64,000 nucleotides of DNA, taken from assembly GCF_000384115.1 (NCBI RefSeq), contig NZ_KB913029.1, forward strand, positions 1,770,907 to 1,834,906, given 5' to 3'. How positions within the stretch are numbered: position 1 is the first letter of the stretch; each line of letters starts with the position of its first letter. Origin of the DNA: Sporichthya polymorpha DSM 43042. GTDB taxonomy: Bacteria > Actinomycetota > Actinomycetes > Sporichthyales > Sporichthyaceae. A model generated the notes under the pieces. That model had not been told where the DNA came from. It did not search any database and saw nothing but the letters and a program-made list of their open reading frames with translations. Of the stretch, positions 48,066-55,580 are shown piece by piece. Position numbers and translations under genes: made by a program.

Positions 48066-48084
48066 CAGCCTGCTTCGCAGGCTG
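48066..48084. terminator. Hairpin between the Abi gene and the TA remnants
   Basis: Perfect 8-bp arms CAGCCTGC (48066-48073) and GCAGGCTG (48077-48084) around TTC. The 289 bases between the Abi stop and 48125 hold no other recognisable feature. Confidence 0.45.
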
Positions 48085-48124
48085 AAGAAGCCAAGATCGA
48101 ACACACCTAGGCATCAAGATCTGA

Positions 48125-48415
48125 TGGACCATCGAGGTAGTCCAGATTCGTCGCGCAACGTGTTCGTGGGCGAGTCCCGGACATCCGGAGTACCGCGACG
48201 CCTTCGACCGCGATTACCGCGCTGCCCTCGACCAGGCCGCCGAGTCGCTGGACCTGGCTCCGGTGATGGACGCAGTGGAGAACTGGCGGTTGCGCTCTTG
48301 GGTCACCCGCGATCCCGCTGAACATCGCCGGGTCGTTCGCCGTGCCGCCGAGCTCCTGACCGGCGTCGTGCCACCGGAGGATGAGCCGGTCGCGGTTACC
48401 GAGGCGCGGCTGTAG
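48125..48415 (+). pseudogene. DUF6247-type antitoxin lacking a start (truncated)
   Basis: The frame is open from 48125 but has no ATG, GTG or TTG before the conserved part. From 48185 it encodes PEYRDAFDRDYRAALDQAAE, then SLDLAPVMDAVENWRLRSWV and EHRRVVRRAAELLTG, ending PEDEPVAVTEARL at TAG 48415. This resembles DUF6247 antitoxin-like proteins encoded just upstream of RelE/ParE-like toxins in actinobacteria. The N-terminus looks lost by deletion or frameshift. A toxin-like gene follows after 8 bases. The family assignment is from memory of the pattern and would need a profile search. Confidence 0.6.
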
Positions 48416-48423
48416 CGCTGCCG

Positions 48424-48777
48424 GTGCACCGGGTTGACGTCGGCAATGACGTCCAAGAGCAGATCGACGCATTGCCAGTCGAGGCGCTGAACGCGTTCGC
48501 CGAATTGCGGGTGGTACTGCAGACGGCACCGTGGAGCGGGCGGCCCTCCAACCCTGACAATCCAAACGGCGCGGTCCGGCTGTACGTCTTCGCCGGCGCC
48601 GGGTTAGCCAGGTACCTCGTCTCGGAGCATCACGGCCTCGGTGAACTCATCGACGGTGGTCGGTGGGGCGGCGATCCGGCCGCAACGTCATCTGGCCAAG
48701 AGCCACATGCCGAGTTGTCCACGCCCGAGGACGAACCGGTCGCGGTGACCGAAGCCCGTCGCTACCCGCCGTCCTAG
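48424..48777 (+). CDS. RelE/ParE-like toxin with an antitoxin-like C-terminal tail (probably chimeric)
   Basis: The 117-codon frame starts at GTG 48424. The first ~75 residues look like an actinobacterial RelE/ParE-type toxin (QIDALPVEALNAFAELRVVL, TAPWSGRPSNPDNPNGAVR, LARYLVSEH). After about residue 75 it diverges, and the end reads TPEDEPVAVTEARR, the same twelve residues (PEDEPVAVTEAR) that end the antitoxin remnant just upstream. The gene therefore appears to be a fusion of a toxin front and an antitoxin tail, left by recombination between tandem modules. Its stop codon lies inside the CTAG duplicated by the neighbouring insertion sequence. It is probably inactive. Confidence 0.6.
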   Translation: MHRVDVGNDVQEQIDALPVEALNAFAELRVVLQTAPWSGRPSNPDNPNGAVRLYVFAGAGLARYLVSEHHGLGELIDGGRWGGDPAATSSGQEPHAELSTPEDEPVAVTEARRYPPS

Positions 48778-50402
48778 CCTCGATCTTTCGTGACCAGCCG
48801 GTTCCCAGCGAGCGGGTAGTCGATGGCGTTGGTCGGAGTCCTGGGCACTGTTGTCCGCCGGCGTTGTGTTCGCCGGTTCTCCGGGGTGTTCGTCGCGACG
48901 GGATCTGGGTTCAGGTCAGGGCGGTCAGTCGTTGGTGGCCGCCGGTGATCAGATCGGCCCAGGGCCATCGGGAGTTCAGGCGCAGGGTGCGCCGACGGCC
49001 GGTGGTGATCACGCGGGCGGCGACGCTGAGCAGGCGTAGTCGAAGACGTTTGGGTTCCCAGCGGCGGGCCGCGTGGGTGGGCCAGGCCAGCAGCTGGGTC
49101 CAGACCAACAGCTCGGTGGCCAGCTGGGCGAGTTCGAGCCAGAGCTCGTTCTTGGTGAACGAGTGCAAGGGCAGGTTGGTGGCGCCGGTGTCTTTCAGCG
49201 TCCGGACGCGGTCCTCGGCCCGGGCCCGTAACCGGTGTCGGACTTCGAGATCGGCCAGACGAGAGCCGCGGGTGTTGGTGGCGAACACAGTGATGCGCCA
49301 GCCGTCCGCGTCGGTGATCCGCAGCTGCGCACCGACGTGGGGCTCCTCGCGACGGGCGATCACCCGCATGCCGGGCGGCCATCCGGTGAAGGAGGCCGGC
49401 AGCCAGCGGGTCAGTTCGGCGACCTGCGCGCCCGGGCGCGGGCACCCGTCAGCATCGAGGGCGGCGCGCCAAGCCTGGCGTGGTAGGACCGCGAGGGCAT
49501 CGAGCACCGGTTGACGGGCGGCGATCCCGACCGAGAACTCCAGGCCGAGCTCATGCACGTGGTTCAGCAAGTCCTTGACCCCGCCCGCGCTATCGGCGCG
49601 CACCAGCACCCCGCCCCGCACCGCTTCGGGCAGTTGGGCGAGTGCGGCATCGAGGACTGCGATCTGATCGGCGGCGTTGTTGGCATTCGCACTGCCGGGG
49701 CGCAGCAGCGCGGCCAACGGCTCGCCGGTTCCGGTCGGGCCGTGATCGGCGAAGGCCAGGAGCGGGTGGAACCCGAACCCGCGCTTGAAGGTCGGCGCCG
49801 CTCCTTCCTTCTCCGAATGCGCCCCGACCAGCGTGGCGTCCAGATCCAGCACCGGGCGGTCCTGACCAGCCCACGGATCGACCCGTGACCACACCCACGC
49901 CCGGGCCTGCGCGCGGGCGGCACGGATCGCGCCGAGTGTGGCTTTGGCCGTGTCCGGATCTGCGGCCAGGGTTTCGATAAGTCGGCTGACCGTCGGGTCC
50001 GAAGCCACCGGGCCGAACAGCTCCGGCTGCGCGCGCACCAACGCCAGATCGGCCAGACAGTCCCCACCCAACGCGATCGCGACCACCAGATCGAGCACCG
50101 TCTTGCCTGGGTCGTGCACCGCCCGGTGCGCCCGCCACGGCGCCAACCCCCGGGACAGGGCACCGGCCAAGCCGCTGACCACCGCGGTCTTCAAAAGCAA
50201 CGCCCCACCCGCTGAAGAGATCAGCGACTCGCCGCCAGCCTCAACACGGGGCACAGAACGAACCCGGCTACCCTTCACCTACGGAGTGCCTTCCGGCTCG
50301 GCGATCTTGGACCTTCGACAAGCCCAGAATCCCGTGCCAGACAGGCACTTCCGTGTTTAACGCGCCGAACTCAACCGCTCACACGCGAAATGTCGAGGCT
50401 AG
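48774..50402. mobile_element. IS1380-family insertion sequence with CTAG target duplication
   Basis: The element spans 48778-50398 (1621 bp) and is flanked on both sides by CTAG (48774-48777 and 50399-50402). Its ends are imperfect inverted repeats: CCTCGATCTTTCGTG on the left and, reading inward from the right, CCTCGACATTTCGCG (12 of 15 identical). It carries one transposase gene on the minus strand. Removing it restores a stop codon directly followed by a GTG start of a toxin fragment. Confidence 0.88.
48911..50278 (-). CDS. IS1380-family transposase
   Basis: The 455-residue DDE transposase starts with GTG or ATG near 50278 and fills most of the insertion sequence. Features of the IS1380 group are VLDLDATLVGAHSEKEGAA with the first acidic residues, ADHGPTGTGEPLAALLRPGSA, VLVRADSAGGVKDL with the second aspartate, and a C-terminal ARAEDRVRTLKDTG with the likely glutamate, followed by ELAQLATELLVWTQL. 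No frameshift is seen, so the element may be active. Genes on either side are the remnants it separated. Confidence 0.9.
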   Translation of the reverse strand: MKGSRVRSVPRVEAGGESLISSAGGALLLKTAVVSGLAGALSRGLAPWRAHRAVHDPGKTVLDLVVAIALGGDCLADLALVRAQPELFGPVASDPTVSRLIETLAADPDTAKATLGAIRAARAQARAWVWSRVDPWAGQDRPVLDLDATLVGAHSEKEGAAPTFKRGFGFHPLLAFADHGPTGTGEPLAALLRPGSANANNAADQIAVLDAALAQLPEAVRGGVLVRADSAGGVKDLLNHVHELGLEFSVGIAARQPVLDALAVLPRQAWRAALDADGCPRPGAQVAELTRWLPASFTGWPPGMRVIARREEPHVGAQLRITDADGWRITVFATNTRGSRLADLEVRHRLRARAEDRVRTLKDTGATNLPLHSFTKNELWLELAQLATELLVWTQLLAWPTHAARRWEPKRLRLRLLSVAARVITTGRRRTLRLNSRWPWADLITGGHQRLTALT

Positions 50403-50501
50403 GTGTACCGGGTCGAGCAGACCAGCGCCGGGTTCGCCGTCTACCTGATCCTGGAACAGCAGCGGTGCGTCGAGATCCTCGAGGTCGTGTGGCCGGCCTG
50501 A
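50403..50501 (+). pseudogene. Second RelE/ParE-like toxin, internally deleted
   Basis: A 32-codon frame begins at GTG immediately after the insertion-sequence target site. VYRVEQT resembles the usual toxin start and AVYLILEQQRCVEILEVVWPA resembles the usual toxin end, with the ~50 central residues missing. Without the insertion its GTG would directly abut the TAG of the chimeric gene at 48424. It cannot fold as a whole toxin. It is a remnant of a tandem toxin-antitoxin locus. Confidence 0.6.
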
Positions 50502-50510
50502 CGCCAAGCC

Positions 50511-50544
50511 GGGGTTAGGGGTTCAAGTCCCCCCGTCTCCACCA
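50511..50544. repeat. Third, degenerate copy of the tRNA-Ala 3' end
   Basis: The sequence matches 22 bases of the T-arm and variable loop (GGGGTTAGGGGTTCAAGTCC and two more), then after one T-to-C change CGTCTCCACCA. It lacks the anticodon loop part. It marks the right edge of the decayed second element and so the end of the accessory block. Confidence 0.85.
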
Positions 50545-50609
50545 CCCTCAGGTCCCCCGGCGGGCCGCGCGGGCCGCTAGGGTCGCGGGGCGAGGACGGG
50601 AGGAACGCG

Positions 50610-51995
50610 GTGTCCGCACGACTGTCCAGTGGCCATCCCCGGTTGGACCAGGTGCTCGGTGGGGGCATCTGGAACGACGCGCTGACGATGATCACCGGGG
50701 ATCCGGGGACGGGGAAGACGCTCCTCGCCCAGCAGATCGTGTTCGCGAACGCGACTCCGGAACGCCCCTCGCTCTACGTCTCCACGGTCTCCGAGCCGAT
50801 GGAGAAAATCCTCCGCTACGGCCGAAGCCTGTCGTTCTTCGACGAGGACGCCATCGGCAAGTACGCCTTCTACGAGGACCTCGGCGGGGTGCTCGACGAG
50901 CGCGGGCTGCCGGCGTTCGTCGAGCGGCTCGAGGCGGTGATCGCCCAGCACCGGCCCGCGCTGATCGTCATCGACAGCTTCAAGGCGCTGCACGCGTTCG
51001 CGCAGGAGCCCAGTGACTTCCGTTGGTTCCTGCACGACATCGCGGCCCGGCTCTCCGCGACCGGCGCCGCCGCGCTGTGGGTCGGGGAGTACAACGCGGA
51101 AGAGATCAGCCGCGAACCCGAATTCGCGGTCGCCGACGCGATCATCTCGCTCACGTCATCCATGACCTCCGAGCGCCAGATGCGGATGCTGCAGGTCATG
51201 AAGCTGCGGGGCAGCGACTTCATGTCGGGCCAGCACGGCTACCGCCTGTCGGCCGACGGCCTGCACGTCTTCCCCCGCCTGGCCGACGTGCCGGACCGGG
51301 CGGAGTACGAAGTCAGCGCCGAGCGCCTGACCTCCGGCATCTCGGTGCTCGACTCGATGACCGGCGGCTACTGGCCCGGCTCCTCGACACTCGCCGCCGG
51401 GCCGTCGGGTGTCGGCAAGACGGTGCTCGGCCTGAGCTTCATCGTCGCCGGCGCCGACGCCGGCGAACGCGGCCTGATCGCCACGCTGCAGGAGAACCCG
51501 ACGCAGCTCGCGCGCGCCGCATCCGGATTCGGCTGGGATCTGTCACACCCTCAGATCGAGGTGCTCTACCGCTCGTCGGTCGACCTCTACGTCGACGAGT
51601 GGGTCCACACGGTGTTGGACACCGTCGAGCGGACCGGTGTCAGCCGGCTGATGGTGGACAGCCTGGGCGACCTCGCCCACGCCTCGCCCGATCCCATCCG
51701 GTTCCGCGAGTACGTCTACTCCTTCGTCCAGCGGTGTGCGACCCGCGGCGTCAGCGTCTTCCTGACGATGGAGGTGCCGGACCTGTTCCACCTCAACCGG
51801 CTCTCCGAGCTCGGTGTCTCCAACATGAGCGACAACGTGATTCTGCTGCAGTACGTGCGGGCGGAGTCGAAGATCAAGCGCGCTGTCACCGTGCTGAAGA
51901 CGCGCGCGAGCGCGCACGAGCCCGAGGTGCGCCGCTACCGGATCACACACCGTGGCATCGAGGTCGGGGGCCCGATGGAGGCCTACGAGACCTGA
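50610..51995 (+). CDS. KaiC-like two-domain ATPase
   Basis: The 461-residue protein starts with GTG 50610 behind GGGAGGAA. It has two RecA/KaiC-type domains: the first with Walker A TGDPGTGKTLLAQQI and Walker B ALIVIDSFKAL, the second (from about residue 235) with AGPSGVGKTVLGLSF and RLMVDSLGDL. Cyanobacterial KaiC has the same tandem layout, but kaiA and kaiB are absent here. It converges with a three-gene signalling operon (histidine kinase, REC-HATPase, SpoIIE phosphatase), with 19 bases between the stops. KaiC-like ATPases often sit beside sensor kinases; a role as ATP-driven signalling switch is inferred. Confidence 0.88.
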   Translation: MSARLSSGHPRLDQVLGGGIWNDALTMITGDPGTGKTLLAQQIVFANATPERPSLYVSTVSEPMEKILRYGRSLSFFDEDAIGKYAFYEDLGGVLDERGLPAFVERLEAVIAQHRPALIVIDSFKALHAFAQEPSDFRWFLHDIAARLSATGAAALWVGEYNAEEISREPEFAVADAIISLTSSMTSERQMRMLQVMKLRGSDFMSGQHGYRLSADGLHVFPRLADVPDRAEYEVSAERLTSGISVLDSMTGGYWPGSSTLAAGPSGVGKTVLGLSFIVAGADAGERGLIATLQENPTQLARAASGFGWDLSHPQIEVLYRSSVDLYVDEWVHTVLDTVERTGVSRLMVDSLGDLAHASPDPIRFREYVYSFVQRCATRGVSVFLTMEVPDLFHLNRLSELGVSNMSDNVILLQYVRAESKIKRAVTVLKTRASAHEPEVRRYRITHRGIEVGGPMEAYET

Positions 51996-52007
51996 CGTCA
52001 CGTCAGG
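51991..52007. terminator. Palindrome at the convergent ends of the KaiC-like and SpoIIE genes
   Basis: CCTGACGT-C-ACGTCAGG is a perfect palindrome with 8-bp arms. It contains the stop codon of the KaiC-like gene and lies in the 19-base gap before the SpoIIE gene's stop, so it may end transcripts from both sides. Confidence 0.55.
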
Positions 52008-52014
52008 GCTGGGA

Positions 52015-52821
52015 TCAGCTCGGCGGGACGCGCAGCGCGAGGATCGCGATGTCGTCCCGAGCGCTCGTGCCGGCGAAGCGCAGGACCTCGTCGAGCAGGA
52101 TGCCCGCCGTCTCGGTCGCCGACAGACCGGCAGATGCCGCGAGGATCTCCTCGGTTCGCCGTTCGCCGAACTGCTCGTCGCCGTCGCGCGCCTCGGTGAC
52201 CCCGTCGGTGAACGCGACGATCATGTCGCCGCGCCGCAGCTGGACGGTCTCCTCCAACAACCGGATGTCGGCGAACAGCCCGAGCAGCGACCCCGGCAGG
52301 CCGACACGCTCGATGGTCCCGTCCGCCCGAACCACGAAGGGCTGGAGGTGACCCGCGGTGCATACCGTCAGGCGGACCCCGTCGACAATGCGGGTCACTC
52401 GGGCGACAACCACCGTGCAGAACCGCTCGTCGATGTCGTGGCCGAGCATCGTGTCGTTCAGGCGCCGGAGGATCTGCACGGGTGACCGCAGGTCGGGCGC
52501 GACCGCGCGGATCGTGTGGCGGGCGATCGAGGTGATCGCCGCCGCCTCCGCGCCCTTGCCGCACACGTCGCCCAGCGCCAGGACGAGATCATCACCGCGG
52601 CCGACCCCGAAGACGTCGTAGAAGTCGCCGCTGACGTCCTGGCCCTCCCGCGACGGGTGGAACACCCCGCACAGGTCCAGCCCCTCCGGCGTCGGGAGCA
52701 CCGGGGGCAGCAGGCTCCGCTGCAGCGTCCGCGCGATCTGGGCGAAGCGGGCGTTGCTCGCCGTCAGTTCCTCGAGGAGCTCGGCGGTCTCGAGCGCCGA
52801 CAGATGCTCTGATCCGCTCAC
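52015..52821 (-). CDS. SpoIIE/RsbU-type PP2C serine phosphatase
   Basis: The GTG at 52821 overlaps the stop of the upstream gene (GTGA) and gives 268 residues. A short N-terminal coiled segment (ALETAELLEELTASNARFAQIARTLQ) leads into the PP2C-type domain with metal-binding aspartates in SGDFYDVF and LALGDVCGKGAEAAA, and later FTDGVTEARD and ARDDIAILAL. Such phosphatases dephosphorylate anti-sigma-factor antagonists in partner-switching systems. No STAS antagonist is encoded nearby. The preceding gene product carries an RsbW-like ATPase, so the three genes could form a phospho-relay to an unlinked sigma factor. Confidence 0.9.
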   Translation of the reverse strand: MSGSEHLSALETAELLEELTASNARFAQIARTLQRSLLPPVLPTPEGLDLCGVFHPSREGQDVSGDFYDVFGVGRGDDLVLALGDVCGKGAEAAAITSIARHTIRAVAPDLRSPVQILRRLNDTMLGHDIDERFCTVVVARVTRIVDGVRLTVCTAGHLQPFVVRADGTIERVGLPGSLLGLFADIRLLEETVQLRRGDMIVAFTDGVTEARDGDEQFGERRTEEILAASAGLSATETAGILLDEVLRFAGTSARDDIAILALRVPPS

Positions 52822-53597
52822 GGCTCCGGCACCACCGCGTCGCGGGTCACCTCGGCCCAGACCACCTTGCCGCCGTCGGGCAGCGGCTCCATGCCCCACG
52901 CCGAGGTCAGCGCGTTGACCAGGTACAGGCCGCGGCCGCCCTCGCGGGTCGAACTCGCGTGCCGGGGTTCGGGTGCGCCCGTGCCTGCGTCGGTGACCGC
53001 GACGCGCAGCACGTCCGGCAGCAGCGAGAGGCGGAGCTCCCCCGGCGACGGGGCGTGCGTGATCGCGTTCGTGACGAGTTCGCTGACCACGATCACCGAG
53101 TCCCCGTAGAGCTCGGTGACCTCCCAGTCGGTCAGTGTCTGGAACAGGAACCGCCGCGCGGCCGCGACGCAGCGCAGCTGCGGCTCGAGGGGGAACTGCG
53201 CCTGCCGACGCGACTCCTGGCGGCCGACCGATTCCAGCAGCTTGATCAGGTACTCGAGGTCGGTGTGCTTGAGGACGAAGCCGGCCGCGTGCTCGACGAG
53301 CCAGGCCCGATCGACGGTCTCGAGCCCGGAGAAGATGACGACCTTGGTCTCCGGGACCGAGGCCCGGATCTGGATCAGCACCTCCTGGCCGGCGATGTCC
53401 GGCAGTCCGAGGTCGAGCACGACGACGTCCGGCCGCAGCGAGCGGGCGAGCGCCACCGCCTCGGTGCCGTTGTCCGCCTCACCCACGACCTCGAATCCGC
53501 CGTGCGTGCGAAGGGAGATCCGCAACAGCCGCCGAATGTCCGGGGCGTCGTCGACCAGGACGACCCGGATGAGTGAGGGCGTTTCAGAAAGGTTCAC
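52818..53597 (-). CDS. Response regulator fused to an RsbW-like HATPase
   Basis: The 259-residue protein has an N-terminal receiver domain (RVVLVDDAPDIRRLL, phosphoacceptor Asp in VVVLDLGLPD, conserved Lys in FVLKHTD) and, from about residue 135, a HATPase of the anti-sigma kinase type (VVSELVTNAITHAPS, VTDAGTGAPEP, GGRGLYLVNALTSAWG). It lacks a histidine phosphotransfer domain, so the ATPase should act as a serine kinase or a binding switch. The GTG start overlaps the histidine kinase gene and its stop overlaps the SpoIIE gene, both as GTGA. A receiver controlling a partner-switch kinase is an uncommon fusion. Confidence 0.88.
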   Translation of the reverse strand: MNLSETPSLIRVVLVDDAPDIRRLLRISLRTHGGFEVVGEADNGTEAVALARSLRPDVVVLDLGLPDIAGQEVLIQIRASVPETKVVIFSGLETVDRAWLVEHAAGFVLKHTDLEYLIKLLESVGRQESRRQAQFPLEPQLRCVAAARRFLFQTLTDWEVTELYGDSVIVVSELVTNAITHAPSPGELRLSLLPDVLRVAVTDAGTGAPEPRHASSTREGGRGLYLVNALTSAWGMEPLPDGGKVVWAEVTRDAVVPEP

Positions 53598-55528
53598 GCG
53601 CTCGGCCGCTCCGCCTCGGCCAGAAGTTCTGCCGCGTCGGGACCGGCGGGCGGGGGACCGTCGGCGCGGGGGAGTGCGAGGACGAAGGCCCCGGACGGCC
53701 GGTCCGCGGTCGGCGGCTCGTACCGCGCCTCGCCCCCATGGGCCCGGGCCAGTTCCCGCACGATGAACAGACCGAGACCCGTCCCGGTGCGACGCTGACC
53801 GGTGGCGAACCGTTGGAACAGCTGCGTCCGCTGCGCGGTGGGGACCCCGGCCCCGGCGTCGCTCACACAGATCTCGACGCCGTCCGCGGTGGCCACGGCC
53901 GTCACCTGCACGGGGGGCTTCCCGTGCCGCACAGCGTTGTCGATGAGGTTGTCAACCGCCTGGGCGATGCGGTCGGTGTCCACGTCGACGACGAGGTCCG
54001 GCGGGACGGCCATGGTGATGCGCGCACCCGGGTTCGAGCCCTGGGCGCGGGAGACAGCGGCGGCGAGCAGCGGCGCGAGCTCGGTCGTGCTGACCCGGAA
54101 CTCGACGGTGCCCGACTGCAGCCTCGACGCGGTGAGCAGGTCGTCGAGCAGACGTCGCAGCCGCAGCGCGCTGCTCCCCATGGATTCGAAGAGCTCCGCG
54201 CGGTCGGTCTCGGCGAGCTCGTCGAAGTGCTCGGACAGCAGCTTCGCCGACCCACCGAGCACGCTGACCGGCGTGCGGAGCTCATGAGCCGTGACGGCCA
54301 GGAAGTCGGCCTGCTGGTCGGCGGCGGTTTTCAGCTTCCGGTTCATCGACGCGAGGTTGTTCAGCATCTCCTGACGCTCCGTCATGTCTCGCGTCACCTT
54401 GGTGAAGCCGATGTGCCGGCCGTCGGCGTCGTGCACCGCGGTGATGACGACGTTCGCCCAGAAGCGGGAGCCGTCCTTCCGGAGGCGCCAGCCCTCCTCC
54501 TCGTAGCGTCCGTCGCGGATCGCCCACTCGAGCTCGCGTTCGGGGTGCTGCGACTCCTGTTGTTCCCGCGGGTAGAAGGTCCGGAAGTGCCGGCCGACGA
54601 TCTCCTCGGCGGTGTACCCCTTGATCCGCTGCGCCCCGACGTTCCAGCTCGCGATGATGCCGTCGGTGGTGAGCATGAAGATCGCGTAGTCCTGCACGGC
54701 GTCGACGAGGAGCCGGAAGCGCTCTTCGCTGCGGCGCAGTTCCTCCTCCGTCCCGCGCTGCGCGGTGACGTCCTGCATCTGAAGGAATACGTACAGCGGG
54801 CGGCTTTGAGAGTCGCGCACGCTGACGAACGTGGCGACGACACTGCGCTCGCCGCCGACCAGGTCGTGCTCGACGCGGACGACGTCCTCGCCGTTCAGGA
54901 TCCGGCGCAGGGGTTCGGCGGCGAGGTCCGCACCGGCGAGGGTGTCGTACCGCAGTCCGACGAGGTCCTCCACCGGGCGACCGACGAGGTCGGCGAGCGT
55001 CCCGTTCACCCGCACGAGATGCCCACTCAGCGTCATCGTCGCCATACCGATCGCAGCGTCCTCGAAGACCTCGCGGAACCGCTCGAGATGCTCGGTGAGG
55101 ACGGCGGCGTCGAGTCGCTCGGCCCGCGCCGCGAAGGAGGGGGAGACCGGCAGCGGACCGGTGGACACCGCATCGAGCAAGGTCTCCACCAAGTCGGTCG
55201 GGGACGCGGACTTCTCGAGGAAGGCGATCGCGCCGAGGGCACGGGCGCGATCGGCCAGACCTTGTTCGGCAAACCCCGTGAACATGACCACGCGGCTGGT
55301 GGGGCAAACCTCCCGGATCCTGGGAAGGGCCTGGAGTCCGTCCATCCGCGGCATGGAGACGTCGAGGAGGACGAGATCCGGTTGCAGTTCGGCCACGACG
55401 CTCACCGCCGCGGCACCGTCCGCCGCCTCGCCGACGACCGTCAACCGGTCCGACACCTCGAGCACGGTCCGTACCAGAGCGCGCACCTCGGGTGCGTCGT
55501 CGACCACGACGACACTCGGCAGGACCAT
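53594..55528 (-). CDS. Hybrid sensor: REC-PAS-PAS-histidine kinase
   Basis: The 644-residue protein begins with a receiver domain (VVVVDDAPEVRAL, phosphoacceptor Asp in LVLLDVSMPRMDG). Two PAS domains follow: about 160-285 (AIGMATMTLSGHLVRVNGTL) and 290-410 (VQDYAIFMLTTDGIIASWN, with the PAC end ITAVHDADGRHIGFTKVTRDMTE). The HisKA H-box VTAHELRTPV and HATPase boxes DNLIDNAVRHG and GTGLGLFIVRELARAHGG come last. No membrane helix is seen, so it senses a cytosolic signal such as redox or a ligand. It starts the operon, and its likely phosphate target is the receiver of the next gene product. Confidence 0.93.
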   Translation of the reverse strand: MVLPSVVVVDDAPEVRALVRTVLEVSDRLTVVGEAADGAAAVSVVAELQPDLVLLDVSMPRMDGLQALPRIREVCPTSRVVMFTGFAEQGLADRARALGAIAFLEKSASPTDLVETLLDAVSTGPLPVSPSFAARAERLDAAVLTEHLERFREVFEDAAIGMATMTLSGHLVRVNGTLADLVGRPVEDLVGLRYDTLAGADLAAEPLRRILNGEDVVRVEHDLVGGERSVVATFVSVRDSQSRPLYVFLQMQDVTAQRGTEEELRRSEERFRLLVDAVQDYAIFMLTTDGIIASWNVGAQRIKGYTAEEIVGRHFRTFYPREQQESQHPERELEWAIRDGRYEEEGWRLRKDGSRFWANVVITAVHDADGRHIGFTKVTRDMTERQEMLNNLASMNRKLKTAADQQADFLAVTAHELRTPVSVLGGSAKLLSEHFDELAETDRAELFESMGSSALRLRRLLDDLLTASRLQSGTVEFRVSTTELAPLLAAAVSRAQGSNPGARITMAVPPDLVVDVDTDRIAQAVDNLIDNAVRHGKPPVQVTAVATADGVEICVSDAGAGVPTAQRTQLFQRFATGQRRTGTGLGLFIVRELARAHGGEARYEPPTADRPSGAFVLALPRADGPPPAGPDAAELLAEAERPSA

Positions 55529-55580
55529 GCCGCGGAACGTACCCGTGTGGAGGGGGGTGTATCCCGCCCCGCCCCGCTGT

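Larger units (their letters stand above)
45763..50544. mobile_element. Second, decayed element in tandem, about 4.8 kb
   Basis: It lies between the attR copy at 45719 and a third, imperfect copy at 50511-50544. It begins with a broken integrase gene close to its left edge, then an Abi-type gene, toxin-antitoxin remnants, and an IS1380-family insertion. It has the layout of an older integration at the same tRNA that can no longer excise on its own. Confidence 0.75.

Noticed and set aside
48124-48321. Separate small gene starting at ATG 48124
   Set aside because: This frame gives an arginine/proline-rich translation without conserved features. The adjacent frame carries the antitoxin-like sequence.
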